This document shows, piece by piece, positions 48,531 through 60,156 of a DNA stretch of 64,000 nucleotides. The stretch comes from Linnemannia elongata (lineage: Eukaryota; Mortierellomycota; Mortierellomycetes; Mortierellales; Mortierellaceae), in the NCBI GenBank assembly GCA_036320915.1, contig JAXBDG010000007.1, forward strand, positions 434,001 to 498,000, written 5' to 3'. The notes below the pieces were generated by a model. It saw only the letters and a program-made list of their open reading frames with translations. It searched no databases and was not told the origin of the DNA. The position numbers and the translations under genes were made by a program. Within the stretch, counting starts at the first letter, position 1, and every line of letters begins with the position of its first letter.

Positions 48531-50762
48531 CTACCATACAAACTTGACATCAATCAACTCCTCCCTCATCTCTCCACCCTCCTCCTCCAACGCATCTCCT
48601 AACGGCGTTGCAGGTGCACTCGACCCACTCGTCTCAAAAGAATGCCTCGACAATGACTGTAACGCTCTCCTGTTCATCCTCGCCACCGCCATCTCCTTCC
48701 TCTTATTCATATTCTCCTGATACTGTTCAATTGTTTCTTCCAGATGTGCGAGCCAGACTTCATGAAAGTGGGACGAGTCTGTGAATGCGTACATGCAATA
48801 GTCCAATTCTGAGGGGTCGATTGAAGACGAGAATGATTTGAGGTCCACACCAAGGGGGTTAATTATCATGGAGAAGCCGTTGGCGCCGACGTCGACCTTT
48901 TCATAGTCGGGAAGTTGGACTCGCGAGACGTGTGCTAGTGGGATCACTGCGATTACATCCCTCTTCTGTTGTATGGACATGGGGGATAAGATAAAGGTGA
49001 AGAATGCAAGGTGGATAGTTAGTGTGTGAAAATTGGGCGTTGCGAAGTCGTTCGTCTGGTTATTGTGACTGCGCTGTAGACATGGGAACCGAAGAGATAG
49101 ACAGACAACCTACCAGCTGGTACTCGGCATCGTAGAGCTTGAGCGCGCGACCCTCAAGAACAGCCCAGTACCTCTTCCATGACTATTCGACATATATAAG
49201 TTGCAGAAGACAACATAGAGTCAGTAGAAAGCACCACTGCACAACATACAAATCACAATTGCATCAATAAAAAAACCAAAAGCACGTACAGCGACGCGAC
49301 CACCGCGAGCCATGACGGTCAAGAACCCCTGATAGAGCGCCTCAGTCTCCCAAGACCGGTCCTCAACCGGCTCCTCCAAAACATGCAACCCAATCATAAC
49401 CACAACCTCACAGTCCGTTTTGCCCTTATGCGAATCATCCCCTACAGGACGACGCAGCTTGTAGGTCCTGACCGATCGCTCCATAGGATCGAGACAGAAG
49501 TTGAGGTCAAGATATCCGAGTTGTGCGGATTGGGCGTTTGAGAATCCGGCCATGGTGCCGAACTTTGTCGGGACTGGGTTTCCTGTCACTGACATCTCTA
49601 GCTGGAATGGTTCATTCACATCGCTATTAGCGAGAAATGGATGGGAGATAACGGAACGAAGACGTCAATAAAGATCGTCCGATCTAGAAGCGAGCATTGG
49701 TAGATAGGAGAGGCAGGGAGAATGGCAAACTTACAAGAGAAAGACCTCGTTCATAGTGGCAGTGTTGCCCGGGTTATCCTTGAAGGATCGCGCAGGGTAG
49801 GAAGTACGCTCAACATTGCCAATACGGAGACTCCATTCCACATCAAACAGCTTGCTCGTTGCCTTGTTCGTCACTTGCATCACTATATGTTTGTTTGTTT
49901 GTTTGTTTGTTCACATTTAAAATCCAACCAACATCCATTTCAGCTGTTTAGTATCGCAGCGTATGTCTTTTTTCCTTCCAACGGTCAAGAAGGAGTATGC
50001 AATAATATGCCCTTGAGACTTACATTTGACAAACAAGAGTCCAGTCGCCTCGTTGGGGTTACTGTAAGCCGCCTGTTTGACTAATTGATGCTGCTGGCGA
50101 AGATGATGGTCCTCAACAGTATCCCAAGCCGACTCTGACTTCAGCACATTGCTATTCAGAACTGCCGTCGTCGTCGCCGTCCCTGTCGCCATCACTTCTC
50201 CTGTTGCTGCAATCCCACCTGGAGAAAGACAATTCTGCAACCAAACTCGTCTTTGAGGCGAAAACTGATCCAGTGATGAGACCGAGAACGGATAATGAAC
50301 AATCGGTGGCTCTTCCTTTGTAAAGATCTTGTTCGCTCCTGGGCTCATCGGTGCCGCGTTCTTGTTGCCTCCATGACTGTTGTTGTGGTTGTTGTGGTTG
50401 CTGTTTGTCGAGGTGGTGTGGAATGGTATCTTGAGAGGTGTTTTCAAAACACTGCCTCCCGAATGACTCGACGGCACCCCAGCGACATTCGTAGAAGGAC
50501 TATGCGCCTTCCCTGAAGTGTGCACGCTCAAGGACTGCCGATTCTCCTCAACAGTCGTACGAGCCGATTTGGCCACGTCCGAGAAGGGTGAGCTGTTGTT
50601 GTTGTTATCTGGTGTAGTGGGAGATATGGAAGTTTTGTCGGGGTGAACTTGCGACCCTGAGGTGGTGGTGGTGATGGTTTTTTTGGTCTTTTTGGCCTTG
50701 TTGAGGAAGCTTCCTGGGTAGGAGAAGACGTCCGTCAGCTTTCTGAGCGCGTCGTTCTGCAT
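48531..50762 (-). CDS. anillin/Bud4-like protein with C-terminal PH domain
   Basis: Exons 50762-50024, 49882-49735, 49623-49290, 49182-49114 and 48965-48531; 574 aa. The N-terminal 170 residues are Ser/Thr/Asn-rich and disordered. From about residue 235 a beta-rich segment (TGLLFVK, VEWSLRIGN, PFQLEMSVTGNP, YLDLNFCLDP) resembles the C2-like part of the anillin homology region. A PH domain follows (QGFLTVMARGGRVASWKRYW, AVLEGRALKLYD, then VIAVIPLAHVSRVQLPD, and a final helix HEVWLAHLEETIEQY). Anillin-type proteins link septins, actomyosin and membrane at division or bud sites. The architecture suggests such a cortical scaffold, but the assignment rests on pattern only; a general PH protein is the alternative. 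A short exon (69 bases) encodes the WKRYW strand. Confidence 0.7.
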
Positions 50763-53700
50763 GTTGACGGGGGGGTGGCGAGGTCGGTCTGTGTCGTATT
50801 TTTTGTTTTGTTATGTTTTGTTTTTGGGTGACCTGGTATTGGGTATGTGGCAGGGTATTGTTGGGGTGGGTGGCAGGGGAGGAGGAGGGGTGAGGAATAA
50901 GGGAAGGAGGTGGGTGTTACTGTCGCGTGGTCCGGGGAAATATTAATGAGAGAGAAAATATCTATAAGACACAAAGGTATAGGGATGAGGACGATGCTGT
51001 AGTTAGTGAAAAGAAAAAGAAAAGTAGAAAAAAAGACGGCTGATAGTAAGTGCAGGTAGGTAGGAAAAATGAAAAAGAGAGAGAGAAGAGGAGAATAGAC
51101 GTTAAGACACACGCGCATCTCTCAACGGACATTTGTGAGATGAACAAGTGGAAAGATCTGTTGTCATTCCTTTCCGGCCCAGTGTTTAGGTCGGAATCGG
51201 CACAAGTTCGTGCAGAAGGATAATCTCCAAATCGTTTTATTGCTGTCTGTTGAGGATAGAAGAGCATAGGGATACCTTCTAATATCATGATGAGTGACTG
51301 GAAGTATGAAGTTGTGCATGATGTGCATGTGTCTGTGTGCCCCCCAAAGGGAACCCATGCCGATATGTCGGGTGCCAGTCGGGATGTGGCCCAAGCGCAA
51401 ATTTCTGATATGTCTGCGCACGATTGGCTCCCTAACTCATATCTCCTTGATTTGTACTCTCCCCCTTTTGAGTCAGGGAACCAATGAGCAGACACGGAGA
51501 CTGTGTGTTTATCCATTTCAAAGACGACTAGCGTGTCTAGCTTGAGAGAAACACCGTGGCAAAGAATACAATGCCGGGTCGGCGGTAGGCATGATTCACA
51601 TACAGTTGGAGAAACAATGTCATGTGAAATGATAGGCAACCACTTGATTCAGGCCTTGTACCCGTCCATCGCAATCTACATCGCAGGCTAGACTAGCAGC
51701 ACTGCATACGATTCAAGTCCACTCTAAAAACAAAAAAATACCATCGCTCACTCATATTGAATGGCATAAGAGATAGATTGACCATAGGACATGATTATGA
51801 ACAAAAGCGAATTGTGCAATCGTAAGGCAGCTACACATAAGCCAACTCGAGAGGCGGTGAGGGCTTGTTCATCAGCCAGGAGAACCCACATTTTGACTCC
51901 TTCTTACCCCTCTCCTTCCTTATCCCTTTTTTCCACCCTCATAGGAGCGGTATCACAAAGGGGAGAACAGGCAAATAAAGGGGGAAACATGAAAGAGGGT
52001 AAGCAAAGGAGACGGGAGGACGAGGGGGCTTGTTTATGACTCGCATTACAAGCAAAGATAAGAATACCCATGAAAAAGTAGGATGTCCAGAGCAATGGTA
52101 ACCATGGTTCGCTTCTTGTTAGTACTTCTGGAATGATGAGCTTGATGGGGCTCAGACACAGAGAAAACTCACAAGACAAAGAGAAAGAAATAACGTTTAG
52201 AAAGAGTCGAAACGAATTGTGGTTAGCACTTGTCTATTGTTTCCGTATGTTCCAGAGCTGGTTGTTCTTTGTTGCCTTTTCTTTTAGTGAACCTAACGGA
52301 CATGGTCCTCTCTCTACCATCCAGTCCAGTGAGTCTGCCAAGGCTCACAAGACCATTTCTCCCGTCTGTCCTGTCTGCTTGTCCGTTCAAACTTTTAATT
52401 ACTTTCGACGCGATGGGTACATCCTTTTTTTTATCTTTTATTTTTCTGTTGGACAAACAGACGAAACAAAACTAAAAATTGAGAGCGGGAGAGAAGCATG
52501 TATGTGTAAGTTGTACGACGATGGCTCATCGTGCATGCAACTGTTCACAAGGTTGATTTTTTTCCTTGCATGCACAACCTGACGGCAAGCGAGAGAACAA
52601 GGGACCGACGGACAAACAGCCAAACAGACAAAGGTAAAAAAAAAAGAAATCGCAAATAATAACCACAAACGTGACAATAATTAGCTACAGTCAGCCCTTT
52701 GCCTTATTCTTGTCATTGATGCCAAAGATAGACATAATGCATGCATGGGTCCTTCGGTCCGTCTGTCTGTCTGTCTGTCTGTCGGGTCGAGTCAAAGCAA
52801 GCCAAGGCAAGTGAATGCTTGCCACAAAAATTGGACCAATTACACTTCAGGAAATGGAAGAAAGATACTTCAGGTACAGGTTCCAATAACGTACATGCAC
52901 TACGATTAGCATGGATGGGCTTCCGTTATCCACAAAGTGCTATCGATCGCTCGTTCTAACACGTTGTCCGGAATCGTCCCCTTCTCTTGCCAAGAGGGGA
53001 TATGATGCAGACATACCATCGTTTTATATGCATATTTGTTTATTGATTGGATGGATTGGATGAATTTGTTGTTCTTGAAGAGCTGCTTTTCATTTCTTTT
53101 TAGTTTGTACTCCCAGACCGTTAGTTATTGTGTCCCCAGCCCATTAGTTATCCATTTCATTTGCATCGACAACCACGAACGATGAACCACGAGCATTTGG
53201 CATTCTTTTCCTCACGGGCAAGTTGAGCAAAATGTTATCGACTCATATACCATCTTCATCCACATCCTCAATGAATCCGGATTACAACGCACAATTGCGC
53301 AAATGTCGCTCTCTTATTTTGAGCTCTCTTTGTGCTGTTTGTGTAACCTCATCGGCCAGCTCATTTCGCCCAACTCAACGATCACAACTATCACAACCAT
53401 TACCGCCATCGGACTCCTCATTGACTAAGTAACAATTACAACAGCCATTACAACCGTCCCGATCCCCATACCTTCTTTTCCCTCTTCCTCCTCTTCTTCC
53501 TTACCGTTCAATTACCTCAATCCAATTACCCTCATCATTCAATTGTCTCCTTCTTATCATCCCACTACAACATCTTGGTTGTCATTGACAGTTCGCCGTG
53601 CCAGGTCCCACATTTTTTTGTCACTTGAAGACTGGTCGCTCACCGATTGACTCAAAATTGACCACTTGATTGAGCAAATTTTTTTCTACTTCGCCCATTC

Positions 53701-55408
53701 ATTCTTTCATTTCATTCAGCCACTCACACGACGGAACACAAACTGATCAGGTCCTTCTCTCTTCTCTCCTTTTCTCTCTTTTCTCTCTCTTCACTTCTCT
53801 TATCTCGCCACTTTCTCCCTTCTTTACTTTCTTCTTTCTTTTTCTTTTTCTTCTCTTGCCTCCTCCTTGGTCATTGACCATGCCGCCCCACTGACTCACG
53901 ACAAATCACACAACCATCGATCACATCCACGCCCACATTCACAAAACCCACGCATCCACCTTTTACGATAACAATAACCATAATCAGGGCTTGCTTGTTA
54001 CATTTTTCATGATCCTGAACCCTGAATGAATGACCCTTTTTGTTCTTTTTTTCTATCCTTCCCTTCCTACTTATGATCGCCTCCTCTTTCCTTCCCCTGA
54101 CCATTCTTTTTAACAATAATAATAATAATGACAACAACCCTACCATCTCAACCATATCCACCACCCGCTATTTAAAAACCATCCCCCTGTCCCACTTGTC
54201 TACCATACCCATTGACACGACCATTGCCCTCTTGACTCTCGCACTTTAAATACAACATCCACCCCCCTCTTTTCCTTCTCCTTTTTTTACACACCTTAAT
54301 CCATTTTGTTCTACTTCACCTCACTTGTCCTTCAATACATTGCAACACCATCGACTTTAGAATCCCTATCCCAAAGGACTCATTGGTAAGAGGCGCATTG
54401 ACAATTAGCTATCTCTCACCCCTCATACTCCCTCTCTGTCTCTCTGCCTGCGATCTCTCCTGTCTCTCCCTGCCTCTTTGTCTCTCTCTGATCCATCCCT
54501 CCTTCTCAGTCATTACTTTTGCCTTGGCCTTTGTTTCCCTTCCCTCACTTTGTCGTCTCTCCCCTTTTGTTCACCCACACTTGTTCCCTCTCTCCTTCCC
54601 TCCCTTTTTTCCCACTTCTTGTCTGTCTGTATTGCTATTGCATCGTATGTAATTAAGAAATGGAAACAAACAAAGGAGCACGTCGTTACATTCGAAATCC
54701 CCCATATGCGTGCCTCAAAATACTAAATTGCGTGCCGCACATCATTGTCCATTATCATCATTACCCTACTTCACTCTGCTGCACCTCATCCCACACATCC
54801 CATCCGATCCACCCCATCCCATCCCACTCAACCAACTCAATCCCCATCTCGCCCAACAAACCAACCTGGGGGAAGGGATCCGCACATCATACATCACAAC
54901 ACAACTAATCACTCTCTCGTTTATAACTTGCATACATTAGGTGGCTGCCTTTTCTCTCTTCCTTTCAATTTTTTTTTCATTTGTCGACCTCTCTTTCATC
55001 TCATCTCACCCGCCCTTTTCTTTTCCTTTTCCTTTCTTTCCTTCACTTTCTCATCTTGGCCTCCATTATTTCATTCATCATTTCCTTGTCTCCCTTCGCC
55101 AACTCCTTCTCACACACTCTCTCTGTCTGTCTCCGCCTTCCTTCCTCCTCTTCCAGTTCGGCCTCACACCCCATCCCTCCGCCCGTCCCTCCTTTCACTC
55201 CTCCCCTCTTTCTCGCCTCCGTCTCTTTCTCCTTTTTCTCTCCTTCCTTGATATCCTATCTCAAGTAGCCCTCCTTCTTCCGTATCCCCAGATCCGCATT
55301 CATTCTCTTTTCTTTTCTCTTTGTTACCAATACCTTATTTCTCTACACTTGTAACATTTTTAATTTCCACTACACATTTTTAATACTTAATATCCGACAT
55401 AACAAAAT
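50763..55408. other. long gene-poor region
   Basis: A 4.65-kb stretch between divergent genes. The right part (about 53700-55400) is strongly pyrimidine-rich on the plus strand, like a long leader or promoter of the F-box gene; the left part is promoter-like for the anillin-like gene. A GTCT tetranucleotide repeat lies at about 52760-52783. Open frames here follow composition, and no tRNA or other RNA was recognised, though RNA genes without strong motifs could be missed by eye. Confidence 0.45.
52760..52783. repeat. (GTCT)n short tandem repeat
   Basis: About six GTCT units in a gene-free region. Confidence 0.85.
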
Positions 55409-58279
55409 ATGCTCGATCTCAGGTCACACAGGAAAAGTCCCTACCAGAACAGCCTTGTGTCACATCATCCAAGGGCTGCTTCAAGAGGATCATCTTCCCT
55501 GCCCCACATCTGCAGCCAAGCGGGAATCGTCCCTTTGCCCATGCCCATCCCAGCAACGAATCTCGCAGCACCAGTACCAGCAGGAGCACCAATGATGAAG
55601 GGAAGGTTCCACTCTGGACAGACGACGCTCTCGCTCCGAACACCCGAACGACGCCGCCTGCGGCTCTTCAGGACTACTCAAAAGCAGAATCAGCAGTACC
55701 AGCAACAGCAGGAGCAGGAGGAGGATGAGCGGTACAGCATGGATGCAGAGGTGGAAGCGGAAGAGCAAGAGATAATGTCGTCTTCTAGCATGGATGTGGA
55801 TGTGGATGTGGAGGAAGTGGAGATGGAGAGGGAGAAGGGACCAGCCATTCTCCGTCTCTGCCCTGAAGTGTTGGCCTTGATTTTCCACTACGTCTATGTT
55901 ACACCAGTGGTTCATCGTCCTCTTCCTTCTTCTGCTGCTTCTGTGGTTGCTGCATCTGTCGATAATGAGCTGCAACCACCACCATCCCCCTCACAGGCAC
56001 AGACCCAACAACAACAACATCAACATCAACAAGAGGAACACGAAGGTCAGAGTCAACAGGAATCGTCCATGGCGAGTATGTCGGAGGATCTGTCTTCTAG
56101 TCAGGATCTGTCAATTACAACCGCAACTGCTACACAGGCGTCATCAATCTCGTTATCCTCGCCCCCATCCTCTTCCTCCTCTTCGACTTCTTTGTCGTCA
56201 TCATCATCATCGTCTTCATTTTCTTCATCAAATACGTCGACTGGTGCAACACAACCACATCAAGGCGAAACAACAATCACGTCAGACACACCATCGACAA
56301 CCTCAGGGGCGGCAACAACCATAAGACGAAACAGGAACAAAAGAGTTTCGGGGGTTTACATTCAGAATGACCTCACGTCGATGCTAGCCCTGTGCCTGAC
56401 TTGCCGGGCGTTTTACCCCCAGGCCATCCGCATGCTATGGAGACAACGGACCCTGACCAACTTTGAAGAGCTCACACAGTTCTATCAGGCGATTGATTTC
56501 TCTGCTACCCTCACCAAACGACATCAAAAGCAGCGACTCCTCCAACAGCAACAACAGATTCAGCACTTGCAGCAGCTTGGCATGGGCATCGAGGGCTATG
56601 CAATGGAAGAAGGGCTGTTCACAAACAAGGCTGCGCTCCGGATAAAGTCGCTCACTTTGCTGGATATGTCGCTTGGATCGTCTCTGGATTCTTTGCCCTT
56701 GGCTTCGGTCGTTGCCTCTGCTAATGCTGCGTCGTCAACCTCTGTAGAGTCGGGTTCTCTGTCGAACCCGTTCTTTGGAAGCAGTAGTAACCATGCTGGA
56801 GGCGACCCTGCTAGTCTGGACCTCTGCCGCGGGATCGACTCTTTGGCCCCCAGGAATAGTAGTGCTCTTGACGACAGCTTGGCGATGGCGGGATTGTCCA
56901 AGGAGGATGCTACCATGGTTCTCGCCTCTTCTTCCTCTTCCTCGTCGTCTTCGTCGTCGCCCTCGCAGTCAGCTGTGATTCGCTCGCCCTCTCAGAGCAG
57001 GAGACGAAACCGCCAAAAGACAACATCTATCTATAGCGACATGGTCTCTCCCCGGCTTCTCCACACCATTGCTCACCATTGCCATGCGCTCGTTGACCTT
57101 ACGCTCTGCATGGACAAGAAATCACCGTCGTCCTCCTTGTCTTCCAGAACAACAACTCCTGCGGTCCATCAGCCAACCATCCCCCTCTCGATCCTCGCAG
57201 GATCGCTTCTCTCCCTAAAGCGTCTGGCCTTGATGGGTCTGGTCTGTGACCCCGAAAAGAACAAGACCGGATCGGAGCTTTTGGTCTTTGCTGAACACAT
57301 CCAACCCCTCGAACGTCTTTCGATCCGATCCTGTCAGGGGATTGGTCTTGAGACCTTTGTTGCCCTGGCCAGTCGGTCGAGCAGTCGGTTGTTGTCGGTG
57401 GATTTCCAAGGGCTGGACTTCAAGACGAGTCAGGAGTTGACGGATGTGATGGCGGCTTTTGCAAGGCATTGCAGGAGCATCAAGTCGGTGACACTCTCGT
57501 GTCTGAACTCGTTGGCGATGGATGGGATGTTGGAGGCGTGGGCGCACTATCAGCCCTGTGAGTTGCAAGAGCTGCATGTCCTTGGTCACGATACTTTCCT
57601 CACCCCTGCTCAACTCCAACAGCAGCAGCAACAAGGTCTTGGTGGTGTTGGTGTTCCAGCCCCTAATGTTGCAGCAGTCCCTCCTCCTCAGCAGCAGCAA
57701 GCAGATACCATCCTTCCTGACGGTGGAGTCCCGGTGCCGTTCACACAAATGTGCCACCTTGCCGACGCCAACGCCGCCCTTTCAAGTCTGTCCCAGATTC
57801 CCCTCCGTCGTCTGACATTGTATTGCCCCGGCATCACCGACTACGCCCTCCTCCTCTACCTCGCCCAATCCAAGCACCTTGTCGACCTCGTCCTCCAAGA
57901 ACCCACCAGCATGGTTATTCACCACCCTCAGTTCCACAACTTTGTTCAACAGTACCATCCCTTCGGCTCTCCCCCTCCCTCTACTCCTGCGGCTGAAGAT
58001 GATGCTCCCTTTGACCAACCACCACCAGTGGCATCAACGGGGAGCAGCGCGTTCTTGGGACTGATCAAGGCACGATGCACGGGGTTGAAGTACCTGTTTA
58101 TGAAGCTGACGCTGGAGACTGCCCAAGAGTGGATTGCACAAGAGTGCTTCCGTCAGGCCGGGTTGGACAAGTGTTTGTTCCAGTACCGGACTGCGACGGG
58201 TGCACCTGCTGTTGTCCTCATGTGGAACTCTCGCACTCAAGTTCCTGCCACTGCTGCCACCGCTATTGTCCGTTCTTGA
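55409..58279 (+). CDS. F-box-like protein with low-complexity insertion and LRR-like C-terminus
   Basis: Single exon, 956 aa. The F-box appears in two halves: ILRLCPEVLALIFHYVYV (about residues 147-164) and LALCLTCRAFYPQAIRMLWR (about 326-345). Between them lie about 160 residues of Gln, His and Ser runs. After residue 410 there are leucine-rich stretches typical of F-box/LRR proteins (LLHTIAHHCHALVDLTL, LERLSIRSCQGIGLETFVAL, LRRLTLYCPGITDYALLLYL). F-box proteins bring substrates to SCF ubiquitin ligases through Skp1. The N-terminal 140 residues are Gln/Glu-rich with repeated MDVDVDVEEVEME. Substrate unknown. Start at 55409 is the first ATG after a long pyrimidine-rich leader; the N-terminal part is low-complexity, so a later start is possible. 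Confidence 0.75.
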   Translation: MLDLRSHRKSPYQNSLVSHHPRAASRGSSSLPHICSQAGIVPLPMPIPATNLAAPVPAGAPMMKGRFHSGQTTLSLRTPERRRLRLFRTTQKQNQQYQQQQEQEEDERYSMDAEVEAEEQEIMSSSSMDVDVDVEEVEMEREKGPAILRLCPEVLALIFHYVYVTPVVHRPLPSSAASVVAASVDNELQPPPSPSQAQTQQQQHQHQQEEHEGQSQQESSMASMSEDLSSSQDLSITTATATQASSISLSSPPSSSSSSTSLSSSSSSSSFSSSNTSTGATQPHQGETTITSDTPSTTSGAATTIRRNRNKRVSGVYIQNDLTSMLALCLTCRAFYPQAIRMLWRQRTLTNFEELTQFYQAIDFSATLTKRHQKQRLLQQQQQIQHLQQLGMGIEGYAMEEGLFTNKAALRIKSLTLLDMSLGSSLDSLPLASVVASANAASSTSVESGSLSNPFFGSSSNHAGGDPASLDLCRGIDSLAPRNSSALDDSLAMAGLSKEDATMVLASSSSSSSSSSSPSQSAVIRSPSQSRRRNRQKTTSIYSDMVSPRLLHTIAHHCHALVDLTLCMDKKSPSSSLSSRTTTPAVHQPTIPLSILAGSLLSLKRLALMGLVCDPEKNKTGSELLVFAEHIQPLERLSIRSCQGIGLETFVALASRSSSRLLSVDFQGLDFKTSQELTDVMAAFARHCRSIKSVTLSCLNSLAMDGMLEAWAHYQPCELQELHVLGHDTFLTPAQLQQQQQQGLGGVGVPAPNVAAVPPPQQQQADTILPDGGVPVPFTQMCHLADANAALSSLSQIPLRRLTLYCPGITDYALLLYLAQSKHLVDLVLQEPTSMVIHHPQFHNFVQQYHPFGSPPPSTPAAEDDAPFDQPPPVASTGSSAFLGLIKARCTGLKYLFMKLTLETAQEWIAQECFRQAGLDKCLFQYRTATGAPAVVLMWNSRTQVPATAATAIVRS

Positions 58280-58651
58280 CCATCTTCTTTCTCGACCACC
58301 ATCACCACTATCACCACAATCCCAACCACGCACAACAACAACTATAACAACAGCATAGAAACCCTGATAACAAAATGGTAGCATCCTTGTAGCAACAATA
58401 ATACTCTTATATTTTTACAACATCTCAACAAGATTTACATTGTGTTTGGGCATTTCTTTTTCAGTGGTGTAAAAATCATCGGTCCTATCGCGTTCCTGAC
58501 TTTTTACAATTTTTTTTTCTTCTCGCAACACTCACAACTCTCAACCTTCTTTATTTCTTCCATTCAACTTTTAACACACTTCCCCTCTCGCGTTCACCAA
58601 GATTTCACCAACCACTTCCACTTGCAGACCAACAAAGGACCCAATGGAGGC
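58280..58651. other. intergenic spacer between F-box gene and TEN1
   Basis: A 372-bp tandem spacer, pyrimidine-rich before 58652. An out-of-frame ATG at 58644 sits eight bases before the chosen TEN1 start and opens a short overlapping frame. Confidence 0.45.
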
Positions 58652-59787
58652 ATGGAGACAAATACGACTCCGGAGCACAAACAGGTCTTCCTGAATGAGC
58701 TGCACGAGACTCTTAAACGACTCGATCCTCGCCGTGTCTACAGTGCTGGTTACTACCGGATCCTTGGCCGGTAATAATCATCAACACAACACAACACAAC
58801 ACACACTTTTACATACGCACGCACTCGCATTCATCAATGAAGGCTCAAACTCCAAGTCGTCTTTTTGTTGATCGCCAGTTGTTACAGGAAAAGAGGAAAA
58901 AAGAAGGAAGAGCAGCAAACTTATTGTTTTCTTATTAATTTTCTGACGGAGATAGAGTGGTGGAGTATGATATGGAGGGAGAAACTGTGCGGATAGAGTC
59001 ATGTTTCCATGACGAGTTCATGTCTCAGCCTATTGTTGTCCCTCCTGGCCCCAGGACGGCCACACCGCGCAAAAAGAAGGACCTATATCGTTCGTCATCT
59101 ACCCCTGAACAACAACCAAAACCAGGAGTAGAGTCTCACGGGAACAGGAACGGGAACAGCAGCAACAAGAACGAGAATGCGGCGATTGATTTGGTCACAG
59201 ACAGCGAGGGCGAGGAGGAAACTGTCGAGTCTGCAACCAGCACCACCGACCAGCATCAGCAACAAGCGGGAGTGTCAGCCAAGAAACGGGTTGAACTGAT
59301 TGTTTTGTCCGATGACGAAGAGGATACAGTTCCATTATCTGCTGATGTTAAAAAGGGCGAGTGCAACGGCCAGGAAGAACTCGCTACGACATTGGATCCA
59401 ACCAAACCGAGACGGGCGCCAAAGGTTATCCTGTGGGTCGATACACAACTCCTGAGCGCGCAAGCGTTTGAAAAGTACGCGCTGTACCAGTTCATGGGCG
59501 AGGTCGTCTACTCCACTTCCATCAACACCACCTCCACCTCCAGCAGTTTTGAAGCAGATAGGAACAGTGGCAGGAGAGAAGGGGGAGGAGGAGGACATTG
59601 GGTTTTGGAGGCGAGGAGTGCCAAATTAATGGATGGTTTGGATCTGTGGAGTTATCGGCAGGGGATTCTGTTGACCCGGGATCTAATGGCGCAGTATGAA
59701 CAGCAGGCGCGGGAGCGGGAGAGGGAGAGGGAGGAGATAGATAGAGCAGAGTGGGCGAAGGAGATGGAGATGATGATCATGGAGTAA
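58652..59787 (+). CDS. TEN1: CST complex subunit Ten1-like telomere protein with acidic insertion
   Basis: Exons 58652-58770 and 58956-59787; 316 aa. Ten1 is the small OB-fold subunit that works with Stn1 at telomere ends. The first strands are GYYRILGRVVEYDMEGE and VRIESCFHDEF. The rest of the OB fold resumes at about residue 195 with KVILWVDTQLL, YALYQFMGEV and the family signature KLMDGLDLWSYRQGILLTRD. About 130 residues are inserted (about 64-195), polar and acidic, with two motifs like SUMO-interaction motifs (IDLVTDSEGEE near 117, ELIVLSDDEED near 154). A Gly/Ser-rich loop also interrupts the late strands. Ten1 proteins are usually near 100-160 aa. The tail is a charged helix. RTT109 follows on the same strand. 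The assignment rests on C-terminal signature and strand order. Confidence 0.72.
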
Positions 59788-60156
59788 TTGGAGAGTCAGG
59801 GTTAGGGTCTATTGTATTTTTATCGCATTTTTTTTTTTTTCATCCAGCATATCGTTCGGCATACTTTGTATTAAAACAGCAATGGGTCATTCTACAACCA
59901 GGAACAAAAGGCGTCAGCTTGAAGTGATCATTTGGGTGTTCCCGGCTTGGCTCCTTGGGATGAAGGGAGAGGAAGTTGTAACGGTCAATTGGGCGTATTT
60001 TGATAATCACCAGCACAATTGTGACTTTTTCACCCGTCCCAAATTATTTACAAGCAGGGACAACGCGTTCTTTGACGACCTTTTTTTTTATTATTCAAAA
60101 CACAAACACCGTTCAGGAACAGGAACCAGGATTGACCTTCTTCCCAATCGCCACCA
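59788..60156. other. intergenic spacer TEN1 / RTT109
   Basis: A 369-bp tandem spacer. A short open frame from 59882 has no recognised content and runs into RTT109 out of frame; I regard it as chance. Confidence 0.45.

Noticed and set aside
50962..51639. Minus-strand open frame of 225 codons
   Set aside because: The hydrophobic end comes from a pyrimidine-rich tract and no domain or splice pattern was found.
54745..55354. Overlapping open frames before the F-box gene
   Set aside because: They are Ser/Leu/Phe/Pro frames produced by pyrimidine-rich leader DNA.
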